Of a DNA stretch of 39,151 bases, positions 8,106-14,767 are shown piece after piece. The translations under genes and the position numbers were made by a program. How positions within the stretch are numbered: the first letter of the stretch is position 1; each line of letters starts with the position of its first letter. Origin of the DNA: Hyphomonas sp. (GTDB taxonomy: Bacteria > Pseudomonadota > Alphaproteobacteria > Caulobacterales > Hyphomonadaceae); NCBI GenBank assembly GCA_002700305.1, contig PACZ01000053.1:59593-98743 (forward strand), given 5' to 3'. The notes under the pieces are model-generated. The model did not search any database. It had not been told where the DNA came from and saw only the letters and a program-made list of their open reading frames with translations.

Positions 8106-8563
8106 GCCACGCTTATCCCCTCGGAAAATCCCTCGACGCCGCCTTGTCCAAGGTGGCCCCGGCTGCGCGCACGCTGGCCGAAGCCGAAGCGCTTGCCAAA
8201 ACGCTGGATGGCGAGCTGAAAGTCGCCGAACTGGCGACCGACTGGCTGACCGTCTCTGAGGAAGCGGCAGATGCCATGTTCGCGCCCTCCGATGCGCTCG
8301 CCCATGGCCATTTGCAGCGCTATGAGGACGACAAGGGCCGGCCCGTGGTCGCGGTCACCTGGTGGAAACTGGCTGCGCCGGGCCAGGCGGCGGAAAAGCC
8401 CGCCAAACCTGCCCCGAAAGCCGAACCGGCAGCCAGCGAACCGGGCGATCATACCGACGATCTCTATTTCCGCCGCGGCCGCACCAAGCCGTCACGGCGG
8501 CGCTACGTCGACCCGCGCCAGCTGGACCTGTTCCGCCAGTCCCGCAAAGAGGACGAGGCCTAG
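8102..8563 (+). CDS. Unknown protein coupled to mmcB, with QLDLF sliding-clamp motif
   Basis: 153 residues, start overlapping the mmcB stop (ATGA). I do not recognise a family. The N-terminal half (1-95) looks folded: an Ala-rich helix, then TDWLTVSEEAADAMFAPSDA and RPVVAVTWWKL. Residues 97-120 are a low-complexity Pro/Ala/Lys linker, followed by DDLYFRRGRTKPSRRRY, basic enough to touch DNA. Near the C-terminus, QLDLF (residues 140-144) matches the consensus eubacterial beta-clamp-binding pentapeptide QL[SD]LF, on a flexible tail as in many clamp clients. Co-expression with SOS-controlled mmcB suggests a damage-response role at the replication clamp. The motif and coupling are seen; the function is inference. 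Confidence 0.85.
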   Translation: MSHAYPLGKSLDAALSKVAPAARTLAEAEALAKTLDGELKVAELATDWLTVSEEAADAMFAPSDALAHGHLQRYEDDKGRPVVAVTWWKLAAPGQAAEKPAKPAPKAEPAASEPGDHTDDLYFRRGRTKPSRRRYVDPRQLDLFRQSRKEDEA

Positions 8564-8569
8564 GCCTCG
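8554..8569. repeat. Perfect 16-bp palindrome holding two convergent stop codons
   Basis: CGAGGCCTAGGCCTCG is its own reverse complement. The plus-strand gene ends GAG-GCC-TAG at 8561-8563 and the minus-strand gene ends GAG-GCC-TAG at 8562-8560, so both proteins finish Glu-Ala at overlapping stops. It could act as a small transcription or translation boundary. Confidence 0.9.
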
Positions 8570-9009
8570 ACCAGGCTCATATTGCCCTTGCCGGTGAGCT
8601 GGCGCAGGACGAGGTAGAGCAACAGGCCGACCGGCCCGAACATCAGCGTGAAGAACAGGCAGGGCAGCAGCATCCAGTGCGCGACGCCCCGGCGCCGGGC
8701 ATCGCGCGCTTCCCACGCCCCGACAAACAGGTCGAAGACCAGATAATGCGACCAGCCGACAAGAATGCCGAGCGGATGGGAGAAGAGCTGCGACACGCCC
8801 GCCGCTGAGCCGAAACCGCCGCCGTCTGCGCCCATGCCGAAGAAAAGGGTCATCGACAGGGTCACGATATAGAACACGCCAAGCGCCAGCGGATAGACGC
8901 CCGAATGGACGACAAGGCGCGTCACCGCGGCCCCCGGCGCCAGCGCCAGCAGCAGCCAGGCCGGCATCACACTCAGATTGATGATCGTATAGACCGTTTC
9001 GTAACTCAT
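8560..9009 (-). CDS. ABA4-like family membrane protein
   Basis: 149 residues from ATG 9009, chosen because GGGAGGAAAT lies just upstream; longer in-frame starts lack such a site. Four hydrophobic segments: about 8-28 (NLSVMPAWLLLALAP), 38-60 (VYPLALGVFYIVTLSM), 78-105 (LGILVGWSHYLVFDLFVG) and 115-140 (LLPCLFFTLMFGPVGLLLYL). HYLVFDLFVGAWEARDARRRG and the FGPVGLLLYL ending are typical of the ABA4-like (DUF4281) family, named for the plant neoxanthin-synthesis protein ABA4. Bacterial members have no firm function. No carotenoid gene is nearby. Its stop overlaps that of the convergent gene in a palindrome. Confidence 0.85.
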   Translation of the reverse strand: MSYETVYTIINLSVMPAWLLLALAPGAAVTRLVVHSGVYPLALGVFYIVTLSMTLFFGMGADGGGFGSAAGVSQLFSHPLGILVGWSHYLVFDLFVGAWEARDARRRGVAHWMLLPCLFFTLMFGPVGLLLYLVLRQLTGKGNMSLVEA

Positions 9010-9133
9010 GATTTCCTCCCTTTGCGGGAACTCTGCGCCGGGATGGACGACGCGGCAAGGCTCGTCCCAGCACGTGCGGCCGGAGTGGCGGGTGCCATCC
9101 GGTGAATAAAGCTGAATTCGGACGAAGACGCGG

Positions 9134-9511
9134 CTAAGGCGGACCACGGACGTGCAGGCCATGATCATACCGGACTATGTCATGACTACAGATGACCAAG
9201 CCGGACTTGGCCGGATCATGACGGACTATACCGGACTTCGACAGACCATCGCGCACGCACACGGGCACATCGCTGCCTAGGGCGGGATGGTTCCATGCCG
9301 CGACGCGCGGTACTTCATATGTATAGAGATCATCGGGCGGCGTGGCATCGGCCAGGCAGACGAGCCTGATATTGCCGAAGCAATCGACCGCCATCAACGC
9401 TTCCCGCCCGGTGCGCGCGTGCCAGCGGGCAACACGCACCAGGTTCCACACCAGCCACGGCCAAAAGAGCGGCCAGACATGGTTGAAGTAGCGTTGAAGG
9501 TCAGGATGCAT
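9134..9511 (-). CDS. Trp-rich hypothetical protein with repeat-derived tail
   Basis: 125 residues from ATG 9511 (a GTG at 9517 is possible). No family recognised. The first 90 residues look genuinely coding: strongly GC-biased third positions and a coherent sequence with a Trp-rich hydrophobic helix (HVWPLFWPWLVWNLVRVARW, about 11-30), then ALMAVDCFGNIRLVCLADA and LYTYEVPRVAAWNHPALG. After about residue 92 the reading frame runs through degenerate AGTCCGG-type repeats (SKSGIVRHDPAKSG...), with codon use unlike the start, so the natural C-terminus may have been replaced by repeat sequence. No clear Shine-Dalgarno is visible. Probably a small membrane-associated protein of restricted distribution; moderate confidence that it is expressed. 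Confidence 0.5.
   Translation of the reverse strand: MHPDLQRYFNHVWPLFWPWLVWNLVRVARWHARTGREALMAVDCFGNIRLVCLADATPPDDLYTYEVPRVAAWNHPALGSDVPVCVRDGLSKSGIVRHDPAKSGLVICSHDIVRYDHGLHVRGPP
9161..9240. repeat. Cluster of degenerate CCGGACT direct repeats
   Basis: CCGGACT or CGGACT occurs at 9170, 9201, 9222 and 9231. The stretch from 9164 (GATCATACCGGACTATG) and that from 9215 (GATCATGACGGACTATA) are clearly related copies about 51 bp apart. The cluster lies within the 3' end of the Trp-rich gene. No known element recognised. Confidence 0.5.
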
Positions 9512-9565
9512 GCCCACAAAGATGGGGGCGCACCCTGTCAGACGAATTGAGATCGTCCGCGCCGT

Positions 9566-9665
9566 GTCATCCCGGAAAACGCGAAGCGTTTATCCGGAAC
9601 CCAGTCCTGCAACAGCCACGCCGCAACTGGGTCCCGGATAAGCCCTGCGGGCTTTCCGGGATGAC
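9566..9665. repeat. 100-bp palindromic repeat element (BIME/REP-like)
   Basis: Two 40-bp arms (9566-9605 and 9626-9665) are inverted copies with 34 of 40 positions paired, starting GTCATCCCGGAAA and ending TTTCCGGGATGAC, separated by 20 bp. Each arm is itself a hairpin: AACGC-GAA-GCGTT in the left and AAGCCC-TGC-GGGCTT in the right, flanked by TCCGG/CCGGA-type sequence. This resembles the intergenic palindromic units found in many copies in alphaproteobacterial genomes. Only this one copy is in the window. In RNA it would fold strongly and could separate or stabilise transcripts of the flanking minus-strand genes. Confidence 0.85.
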
Positions 9666-9713
9666 GCTGGGCGGGTGTGGGAGAGCAGGCAGCCCCTCCC
9701 CCAACCAGCCCAT

Positions 9714-10781
9714 TCAGGCCATTTCAGGCACAGGCCCCGTATAGACCGAGCGCGGGCGCACGAGGCGGCCTTCGGCGATCTGTTCGCGGGCATGGGCCGT
9801 CCAGCCGAGGATGCGGCCGCAGGCAAAGGTCGCGGTGAAGGCTTCGCGCGGAATGGCGAGCGCTTCGAGCAGGAGCGCGGTGGAGAATTCCACATTCGTC
9901 TCCAGTGTGCGGTTCGGATATTTCTTCGCCAGCCGTCCGAGGACGGTCTTTTCGATATGGTCGGCAAAGGCGATGCGGCCCGACGTGCCCGGCAGACGCG
10001 CAACCGCCGCCTTCAGCGCATCGGCGCGGGGATCGCGCACGCGGTAGACCCGGTGGCCGAAGCCCATGAGACGGTCACCCCGGCCAAGTGCGGCATCGAT
10101 CCAGGCCTCAGCATTTTCCGGCACGCCTATCTCATCCAGCATGTCGAGCACGGGGCCCGGCGCCCCGCCATGCAACGGTCCTTTCAGGGCTGAAATGCCG
10201 CCCATCGCCGCCGAGACGAGCCCGGCCCGTGTGGACGCGACAACGCGCGCAGCAAAGGTCGACGCATTGAGGCCATGATCGCACACGGTGACGAGATAGG
10301 CATCCAGCGCGCGGGCCTCCGCCTCCCCCGGCACTTTGCCGGTGATCATTTTCAGGAAGTCCGCCGACTGGGACAGATCCGCATCCGGTGCAATCGGGGC
10401 CTGCCCGCGTTCCCGGCGCACAGCCGCGGCGGTGAAGACCGGCCCGGCAGCCGCCAGGCGAATTGCTGAATTGACGCTTTCATCATCTTCCAGCAGCGAC
10501 CAGCCGGTGCGCAGGAATCGGATGATGTCGAGCCCGTCCGGAATTTTCGCGACCAGATCGAACGCCTCCACCCGCGCCGCACCGAGGCGGGCGCCCAGCG
10601 CCTGCGCATCCGGCAGGTCATCAAAGAAGCCCTGCCACAACAGGTGCGCGGCATCTTCATAGGCCATCGAGGCGGCAAGCAACTGCACCGGCCAGCCGCG
10701 GATGACGAGACGGCCATTCTGGCCATCCACATCCGACAGCACGGTTTCAGCTGCAACGACATTTTCCAATCCGGAATCCAT
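9714..10781 (-). CDS. Citrate synthase-family enzyme (citrate/2-methylcitrate synthase-like)
   Basis: 355 residues, similar to the short CitZ-like branch. The family condenses acetyl- or propionyl-CoA with oxaloacetate. Active-site landmarks are His204 (GPLHGGA), His243 (GFGHRVYRVRDPRA) and an acidic residue at Glu298 (ETNVEFST), where classical enzymes have Asp; Glu is common in this subgroup. The C-terminal GRILGWTAHAREQ and Arg-rich tail (RPRSVYTGP) are also typical. The start has a good AAGGAGAT site. It is divergent from a paralogue fused to a DNA-binding domain (10875-12008), suggesting joint regulation. Whether it makes citrate or 2-methylcitrate cannot be told; no prpB or prpD gene is adjacent. 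Confidence 0.9.
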   Translation of the reverse strand: MDSGLENVVAAETVLSDVDGQNGRLVIRGWPVQLLAASMAYEDAAHLLWQGFFDDLPDAQALGARLGAARVEAFDLVAKIPDGLDIIRFLRTGWSLLEDDESVNSAIRLAAAGPVFTAAAVRRERGQAPIAPDADLSQSADFLKMITGKVPGEAEARALDAYLVTVCDHGLNASTFAARVVASTRAGLVSAAMGGISALKGPLHGGAPGPVLDMLDEIGVPENAEAWIDAALGRGDRLMGFGHRVYRVRDPRADALKAAVARLPGTSGRIAFADHIEKTVLGRLAKKYPNRTLETNVEFSTALLLEALAIPREAFTATFACGRILGWTAHAREQIAEGRLVRPRSVYTGPVPEMA

Positions 10782-10794
10782 TGGAGATCTCCTT

Positions 10795-10820
10795 CAACAA
10801 ATCTGGGCAACAAATCTGGG
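10795..10820. repeat. Tandem 13-bp duplication in the divergent citrate-synthase promoter
   Basis: CAACAAATCTGGG is present twice in exact tandem (10795-10807, 10808-10820) just upstream of the minus-strand citrate synthase start. It is either a recent slippage event or a pair of regulator half-sites. Confidence 0.8.
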
Positions 10821-10856
10821 CTTCATGTCGCGCCGGGGCTGGTGTTCGTCAATCTT

Positions 10857-10877
10857 GATCAATATAATCAATATATG
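10857..10877 (+). promoter_or_regulatory. Leaderless promoter of the HTH-citrate synthase gene
   Basis: A perfect TATAAT (10863-10868) ends six bases before the ATG at 10875, the normal distance from -10 to transcription start, so the message should begin at or within a base or two of the start codon. The same bases form a 9-bp tandem repeat ATCAATATA (10858-10866, 10867-10875), and TTGAT/ATCAA (10855-10859, 10867-10871) is an inverted repeat around the -10. No Shine-Dalgarno is present. No convincing -35 at 16-18 bp is visible, consistent with an activated or spacer-distorted promoter. Confidence 0.5.
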
Positions 10878-12008
10878 AGCTGGATTGGACGAGACGACGC
10901 GCTGGACGCGCTGGGGGTGAAACCGCAGACGCTTTACGCCTATGTGAGCCGGGGGCTGATCGCCTCGCGGCCGGACGAGACTGACCCGCGCTCAAGCGTC
11001 TATTCCGCTGCAGATATTGCAGGACTGGTCAAACGCCGGCGTAGCGGGCGGGGGCGTCAGGCCATCGCCAGCGCCGCCATTTCCTGGGGCGACCCGGTGA
11101 TGGAAACCGCGATCACCACGGTGCGTGACGGCAAGCTGATCTATCGCGGCAAGGATGCCGTACGCCTCGCGGCAGATGCCACGCTGGAGGAAGCGGCGGC
11201 GCTTTTGTGGCAGGCGCCCGCCCCCTCGCCCAGCCGCCCGGCCACAGGAAAGGAGGCAGCAGGAGACACCGGCAAGGCCAGGCTGCTCGCCTTTCTGGCC
11301 GACCGGGCAACCCATGATCCACCAAGCTTCGGACGCGGTAGCGCGGCCTTGTCAGAGGATGGCGCGCAATTGCTGGCTGGCGTGTGCACCGCCGTGACAG
11401 GCACCGGCGGACGCGGCTTCTATCATCAGCGGCTGGGCCGGCATTGGGGCCTCTCCCCCGGCGGGACGGACCTCTTGCGCCGGGCGCTGGTGCTGGTGGC
11501 AGACCATGAGCTGAACCCGTCGACCTTTGCGGCGCGGGTGGCCGCCTCGACCGGGGCACCGCTGGCAGCCTGTGCCCTGGCGGGCTGCGCCACGCTGACC
11601 GGGCCGCTGCATGGGGAGGCCTCGGCGCGGGCGCTCGCCTATCTCAAACAGGCAATGAAAGATGGGCCGAAGGCCGCGCTGGCAGGCCTGGCCGCAAGGG
11701 GCGAGCATATTCCGGCCGTCGGCCACGCGCTCTATCCGGCGGGTGACCCGCGGGCTGCCGCCCTGATCCGGTGGATAAAACCTGCCGCGCCCCTGAAGCG
11801 CGCCATCAAGGCCGCGGAAGCCGCCAGCGGCGAAGCGGCGAATGTCGACATGGCGCTCGCGGCGCTGTCGGTGCACCTCTCCCTGCCGGAGGATGCGCCC
11901 TTCCTGATCTTTGCCAGCGGGCGCATGGCCGGCTGGATCGCGCATGCGATCGAGCAGCAGGCTAGCGGCCGGCTCATTCGTCCGAGGGCGAATTATACCG
12001 GCCGCTGA
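10875..12008 (+). CDS. HTH-citrate synthase fusion protein
   Basis: 377 residues. Residues 7-53 form a MerR/excisionase-type helix-turn-helix: DALDALGVKPQTLYAYVSRG, then a wing ending SSVYSAADIAGL. Residues 65-377 are a citrate synthase domain paralogous to the divergent neighbour (shared DHxLNxSTFAARVxAST, GPLHG, GWIAHA). His246 (LHGEA), His284 (VGHALYP) and Asp325 (NVDM) occupy the catalytic positions, but GHALYP replaces the substrate-binding GHRVYR. The enzyme may therefore be altered or serve as a ligand sensor. Start ATG 10875 is fixed by the HTH, and upstream in-frame starts lie in the promoter. Database-type annotations exist for such fusions, but I know of no established function. 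A metabolite-sensing regulator of the adjacent citrate synthase is my inference. Confidence 0.88.
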   Translation: MSWIGRDDALDALGVKPQTLYAYVSRGLIASRPDETDPRSSVYSAADIAGLVKRRRSGRGRQAIASAAISWGDPVMETAITTVRDGKLIYRGKDAVRLAADATLEEAAALLWQAPAPSPSRPATGKEAAGDTGKARLLAFLADRATHDPPSFGRGSAALSEDGAQLLAGVCTAVTGTGGRGFYHQRLGRHWGLSPGGTDLLRRALVLVADHELNPSTFAARVAASTGAPLAACALAGCATLTGPLHGEASARALAYLKQAMKDGPKAALAGLAARGEHIPAVGHALYPAGDPRAAALIRWIKPAAPLKRAIKAAEAASGEAANVDMALAALSVHLSLPEDAPFLIFASGRMAGWIAHAIEQQASGRLIRPRANYTGR

Positions 12009-12015
12009 AGCCGTT

Positions 12016-13986
12016 TTAAGCGATGCGCTTCTTCACTTCGGCCACAACGGCCTGAGCGGTAATGCCGAACTTCTTGTAGAGATCGGTGTACGGGGCCGAG
12101 GCACCGAAGCCGGTCATGCCGACAAAGCCGCCATCTTCGCCGATCCAGCGATCCCAGCCGAAGCGGACACCCGCCTCGACCGCCACACGCGGTGCAGTGC
12201 CGAGGACGGATTTGCGGTAATTGCCGTGCTGCTGTTCGAACAGTTCGAGGCAGGGACAAGAGACGACGCGCGCCGCAATGCCGTCTTCGGCCAGCATCTC
12301 CTGCGCGGCCAGCGCGATCTCGACTTCGGAACCCGTCGCCAGGATGGTCGCCTGCGCCTTGCCTTTGCAGTCGGACAGGACATAGGCGCCTTTGGCGGAA
12401 AGGTTATCGTCCGTATGCGTTGTCCGCGCCGGGGCAACGCCCTGCCGCGTCAGCGCCATGATGGACGGGCCGGTCTCGTTCGCGATGGCGAGTTCCCAGC
12501 ACTCGGCCGTTTCCACGCCGTCTGCCGGGCGGAAGACCAGCATGTTCGGCATCGCGCGCAGCGAGGCGATATGCTCGACCGGCTGGTGGGTCGGGCCGTC
12601 TTCGCCAAGGCCGATGGAATCGTGCGTCATGACATGCACAACACGCGTGCCCATCAGGGCGCCGAGGCGGATCGCGCCACGTGAATAGTCTGCGAAGACG
12701 AGGAACGTGCCGGAATATGGCAGGATGCCGCCATGCAGCGCCATGCCGTTCATCGCCGCGGCCATGCCATGCTCGCGCACGCCATAGTGGACATAGCGAC
12801 CGCCCCAGTTCTTCGGCGTCATCGGCTCTGTGTGGCTGGTCTTGGTATTGTTGGAGCCCGTCAGGTCTGCCGAGCCGCCGACCATTTCCGGCACGAGGTG
12901 CGTCAGCACTTCCAGCGCTGCGCCGCTCCACTGGCGGGTGGCTTTCTTCTCGCCGCCTTCAGCAACCGCCTTCTTGTGCTTGATGATCGCCTTGGCGATG
13001 TTTTTCGGCAGGCGGCCGGTCATGGCGGCGTTGAATTCGCCTTTGTGATCGGACGCAGCAAGACGCTTCTTCCAGGCCTCGTGTTCCTTCTTCGAGCGCT
13101 CCCCGGCTTTCGCCCAGGCTTTCTCGATTGAGGCAGGCACTTCGAAGGGCGGGTATTTCCATCCAATGTTTTCGCGGATGCCGGCGATCTCTTCTGCGCC
13201 ATACGGGCCGCCATGCGCCTTGCCGGTGCCGGCGATCTTGGGCGCGCCATAGCCGATGATCGTCTTTACGGCGAGCATGACCGGTTTCTTCTGCTTCTTC
13301 GCCCAGGTCAGCGCGGCCTCGACGGATTTCTCGTCATGGCCGTCCACTTTCTTCGTGACCCAGCCGGAGGCTTCGAAACGGGCGCACTGGTCTGTGTTGT
13401 CAGAGAGGTCCGTGCCGCCATCGATGGTGACGGAGTTGTCATCGAACAGGACGATCAGCTTGTTCAGCTTCAGATGCCCGGCCAGCGTGATCGCTTCCTG
13501 GCTGATGCCTTCCATCAGGCAGCCATCGCCTGCGATGACATAAGTGTGGTGGTCGACGAGGTCGTCACCGAAGCGCGCGTTCAGGTGGCGCTCTGCCATG
13601 GCCATGCCAACAGCGGTGGCGATGCCCTGCCCCAACGGGCCGGTGGTGGTCTCCACACCCGGCGTGACGAAGTTTTCGGGGTGGCCCGGCGTCTTCGCGC
13701 CCAGCTGGCGGAAATTGCGGATATCGTCGCGCGAGACAGACTTGTAGCCCGTCAGGTGCAGCAACGAATAGATGAGCATCGAGCCGTGGCCCGCCGACAG
13801 GACGAACCGGTCGCGGTCGGCCCAATTGGGATCAGCCGGGTCGAATTTCAGGAATTTGCGGAACAGCACAGTGGCTGCATCCGCCATGCCCAGCGGCAGG
13901 CCGACATGGCCCGATTTGGCGGCTTCCACCGCATCCATGGATAGGGCACGAACGGCATTTGCCATGTCCCGGTTGGTTACAGCCAT
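12016..13986 (-). CDS. tkt: Transketolase
   Basis: 656 residues. Thiamine-diphosphate enzyme moving two-carbon units in the pentose phosphate (and Calvin) pathways. N-terminal GHVGLPLGMADAATVLF, the ThDP/Mg motif GDGCLMEGISQEA, the pyrimidine-domain signatures VGGSADLTGSNNTK and YVHYGVREHGMAAAMNGM, and HDSIGLGEDGPTHQPVEH are all present, with a complete C-terminal domain (about 525-656). The start is set at ATG 13986, where MAVTNRDMANAVRALSMDAV begins the family; the open frame continues upstream but that part is not transketolase. In many alphaproteobacteria tkt is followed by gap and pgk. Here those lie about 24 kb away in the window, and tkt is convergent with the HTH-citrate synthase, with 7 bases between stops. 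Confidence 0.97.
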   Translation of the reverse strand: MAVTNRDMANAVRALSMDAVEAAKSGHVGLPLGMADAATVLFRKFLKFDPADPNWADRDRFVLSAGHGSMLIYSLLHLTGYKSVSRDDIRNFRQLGAKTPGHPENFVTPGVETTTGPLGQGIATAVGMAMAERHLNARFGDDLVDHHTYVIAGDGCLMEGISQEAITLAGHLKLNKLIVLFDDNSVTIDGGTDLSDNTDQCARFEASGWVTKKVDGHDEKSVEAALTWAKKQKKPVMLAVKTIIGYGAPKIAGTGKAHGGPYGAEEIAGIRENIGWKYPPFEVPASIEKAWAKAGERSKKEHEAWKKRLAASDHKGEFNAAMTGRLPKNIAKAIIKHKKAVAEGGEKKATRQWSGAALEVLTHLVPEMVGGSADLTGSNNTKTSHTEPMTPKNWGGRYVHYGVREHGMAAAMNGMALHGGILPYSGTFLVFADYSRGAIRLGALMGTRVVHVMTHDSIGLGEDGPTHQPVEHIASLRAMPNMLVFRPADGVETAECWELAIANETGPSIMALTRQGVAPARTTHTDDNLSAKGAYVLSDCKGKAQATILATGSEVEIALAAQEMLAEDGIAARVVSCPCLELFEQQHGNYRKSVLGTAPRVAVEAGVRFGWDRWIGEDGGFVGMTGFGASAPYTDLYKKFGITAQAVVAEVKKRIA

Positions 13987-14035
13987 TCTGCTGATCTCCC
14001 TCAGTCGCTCCGGAAGTGTGCTAGGCCAGACTCCC

Positions 14036-14066
14036 GCAGCTACGTCAAGCCGCTTGGCGTAGCTGC
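14036..14066. promoter_or_regulatory. 31-bp near-perfect dyad between tkt and the zapA operon
   Basis: Arms GCAGCTACGTCAAGC and GCTTGGCGTAGCTGC pair at 14 of 15 positions around a single central base (14051). With no loop it looks like a DNA operator for a dimeric regulator more than an RNA hairpin. It sits in the 104-bp divergent intergenic region, 50 bp from tkt and 24 bp from the DUF4164 start, so it could control both. Confidence 0.55.
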
Positions 14067-14090
14067 GTATTGAGTTTAAGCCTTGGAAAC

Positions 14091-14360
14091 ATGAGCGACA
14101 TCGACCGCGAATCACGCCGCCTCGATGCGGCCATCCGGCGCCTGGAGGGGGCCGTGGACGGCCTGCTGGCGCGCGCCGGCGATCCCGACGTGGTCGCTGC
14201 AGAAATGGCGGCGCTTGTCTCTGACCGGGAAAGACTGGCCGAGGAACTCGACGCCTCCCTTGCTCGCGAGACCGAATTGCAGGGCCTGGCGGACGAAGCC
14301 AGTGCGGCCCTTGGCGCGGCAATTGAAGAAGTGCGTGCTGCCCTCGGCAAGGAGGGCTGA
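14091..14360 (+). CDS. DUF4164-type coiled-coil protein next to zapA
   Basis: 89 residues from ATG 14091; a TTG at 14070 is in frame but lies next to the dyad and is unlikely. Almost wholly predicted coiled coil, rich in Ala, Glu, Arg and Leu, with heptad-like runs such as RLDAAIRRLEGAVDGLLARA and DRERLAEELDASLARE. Small coiled-coil proteins in this place, directly before zapA, are a conserved alphaproteobacterial feature (DUF4164 family). No function is established; a partner of ZapA in Z-ring assembly is a reasonable inference from linkage and shape. The gene ends 4 bases before zapA. Confidence 0.8.
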   Translation: MSDIDRESRRLDAAIRRLEGAVDGLLARAGDPDVVAAEMAALVSDRERLAEELDASLARETELQGLADEASAALGAAIEEVRAALGKEG

Positions 14361-14364
14361 AGGC

Positions 14365-14673
14365 ATGGCCAAGGCCGACATCACCCTGCGCGGCCGGAAT
14401 TATTCCATCGCCTGCGCGCCCGGACAGGAGGCACGGATCGTCGCGCTGTCCCAGCAGCTGGACGCGCGGGTAAAGCATATCGCCAGCGCCGTCGGCGATA
14501 TCGGCGAAGATCGCCTGTTGCTGATCACGGCGCTCGCCCTGCTGGATGAGCTGGACTCGGCGCGGCGCACTGGCGGGTCCTCCCCTGCTGCGGAGCAAAA
14601 GGCAGCCGAGGCAATGGCGTCGGTGTCCGAGCGGATTGAGGCGCTTGCCGCCCGGCTGGAATCCGGCGGCTGA
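14365..14673 (+). CDS. zapA: Cell division protein ZapA
   Basis: 102 residues, normal for ZapA, which bundles FtsZ filaments at the division site. The N-terminal globular part has the family pattern ITLRGRNYSIACAPGQEARIVALSQQLDARV with a following LLLITALALLDEL helix. The C-terminal third is the dimerising coiled coil (EQKAAEAMASVSERIEALAARL). The start follows GGAGGGCTGAAGGC, which overlaps the end of the DUF4164 gene, so the two are coupled. A GC-rich hairpin (GGCGCGA/TCGCGCC near 14689-14707) follows but lacks a T-run. 6S RNA, often found after zapA, is not evident in the 94 bases downstream. Confidence 0.92.
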   Translation: MAKADITLRGRNYSIACAPGQEARIVALSQQLDARVKHIASAVGDIGEDRLLLITALALLDELDSARRTGGSSPAAEQKAAEAMASVSERIEALAARLESGG

Positions 14674-14767
14674 GGCGAGACAGGCCGGGCGCGACGCTTT
14701 CGCGCCTGTCCCCCGGGGCTCGCCAGCCTATGTTAGAGTGATTACAAGGCCGGAAAGGCGACACGAT

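Noticed and set aside
9161..9240. Repeat cluster as a CRISPR array
   Set aside because: Repeats are 7-17 bp, degenerate and irregularly spaced (31, 21, 9 bp), with no cas genes.
13987..14598. N-terminal extension of transketolase by about 200 codons
   Set aside because: The extra part is antisense to DUF4164 and zapA and resembles no transketolase. The family N-terminus begins at 13986.
14674..14767. Possible 6S RNA (ssrS) after zapA
   Set aside because: Only 94 bases are available and they form a GC hairpin without the large central bubble expected of 6S RNA.
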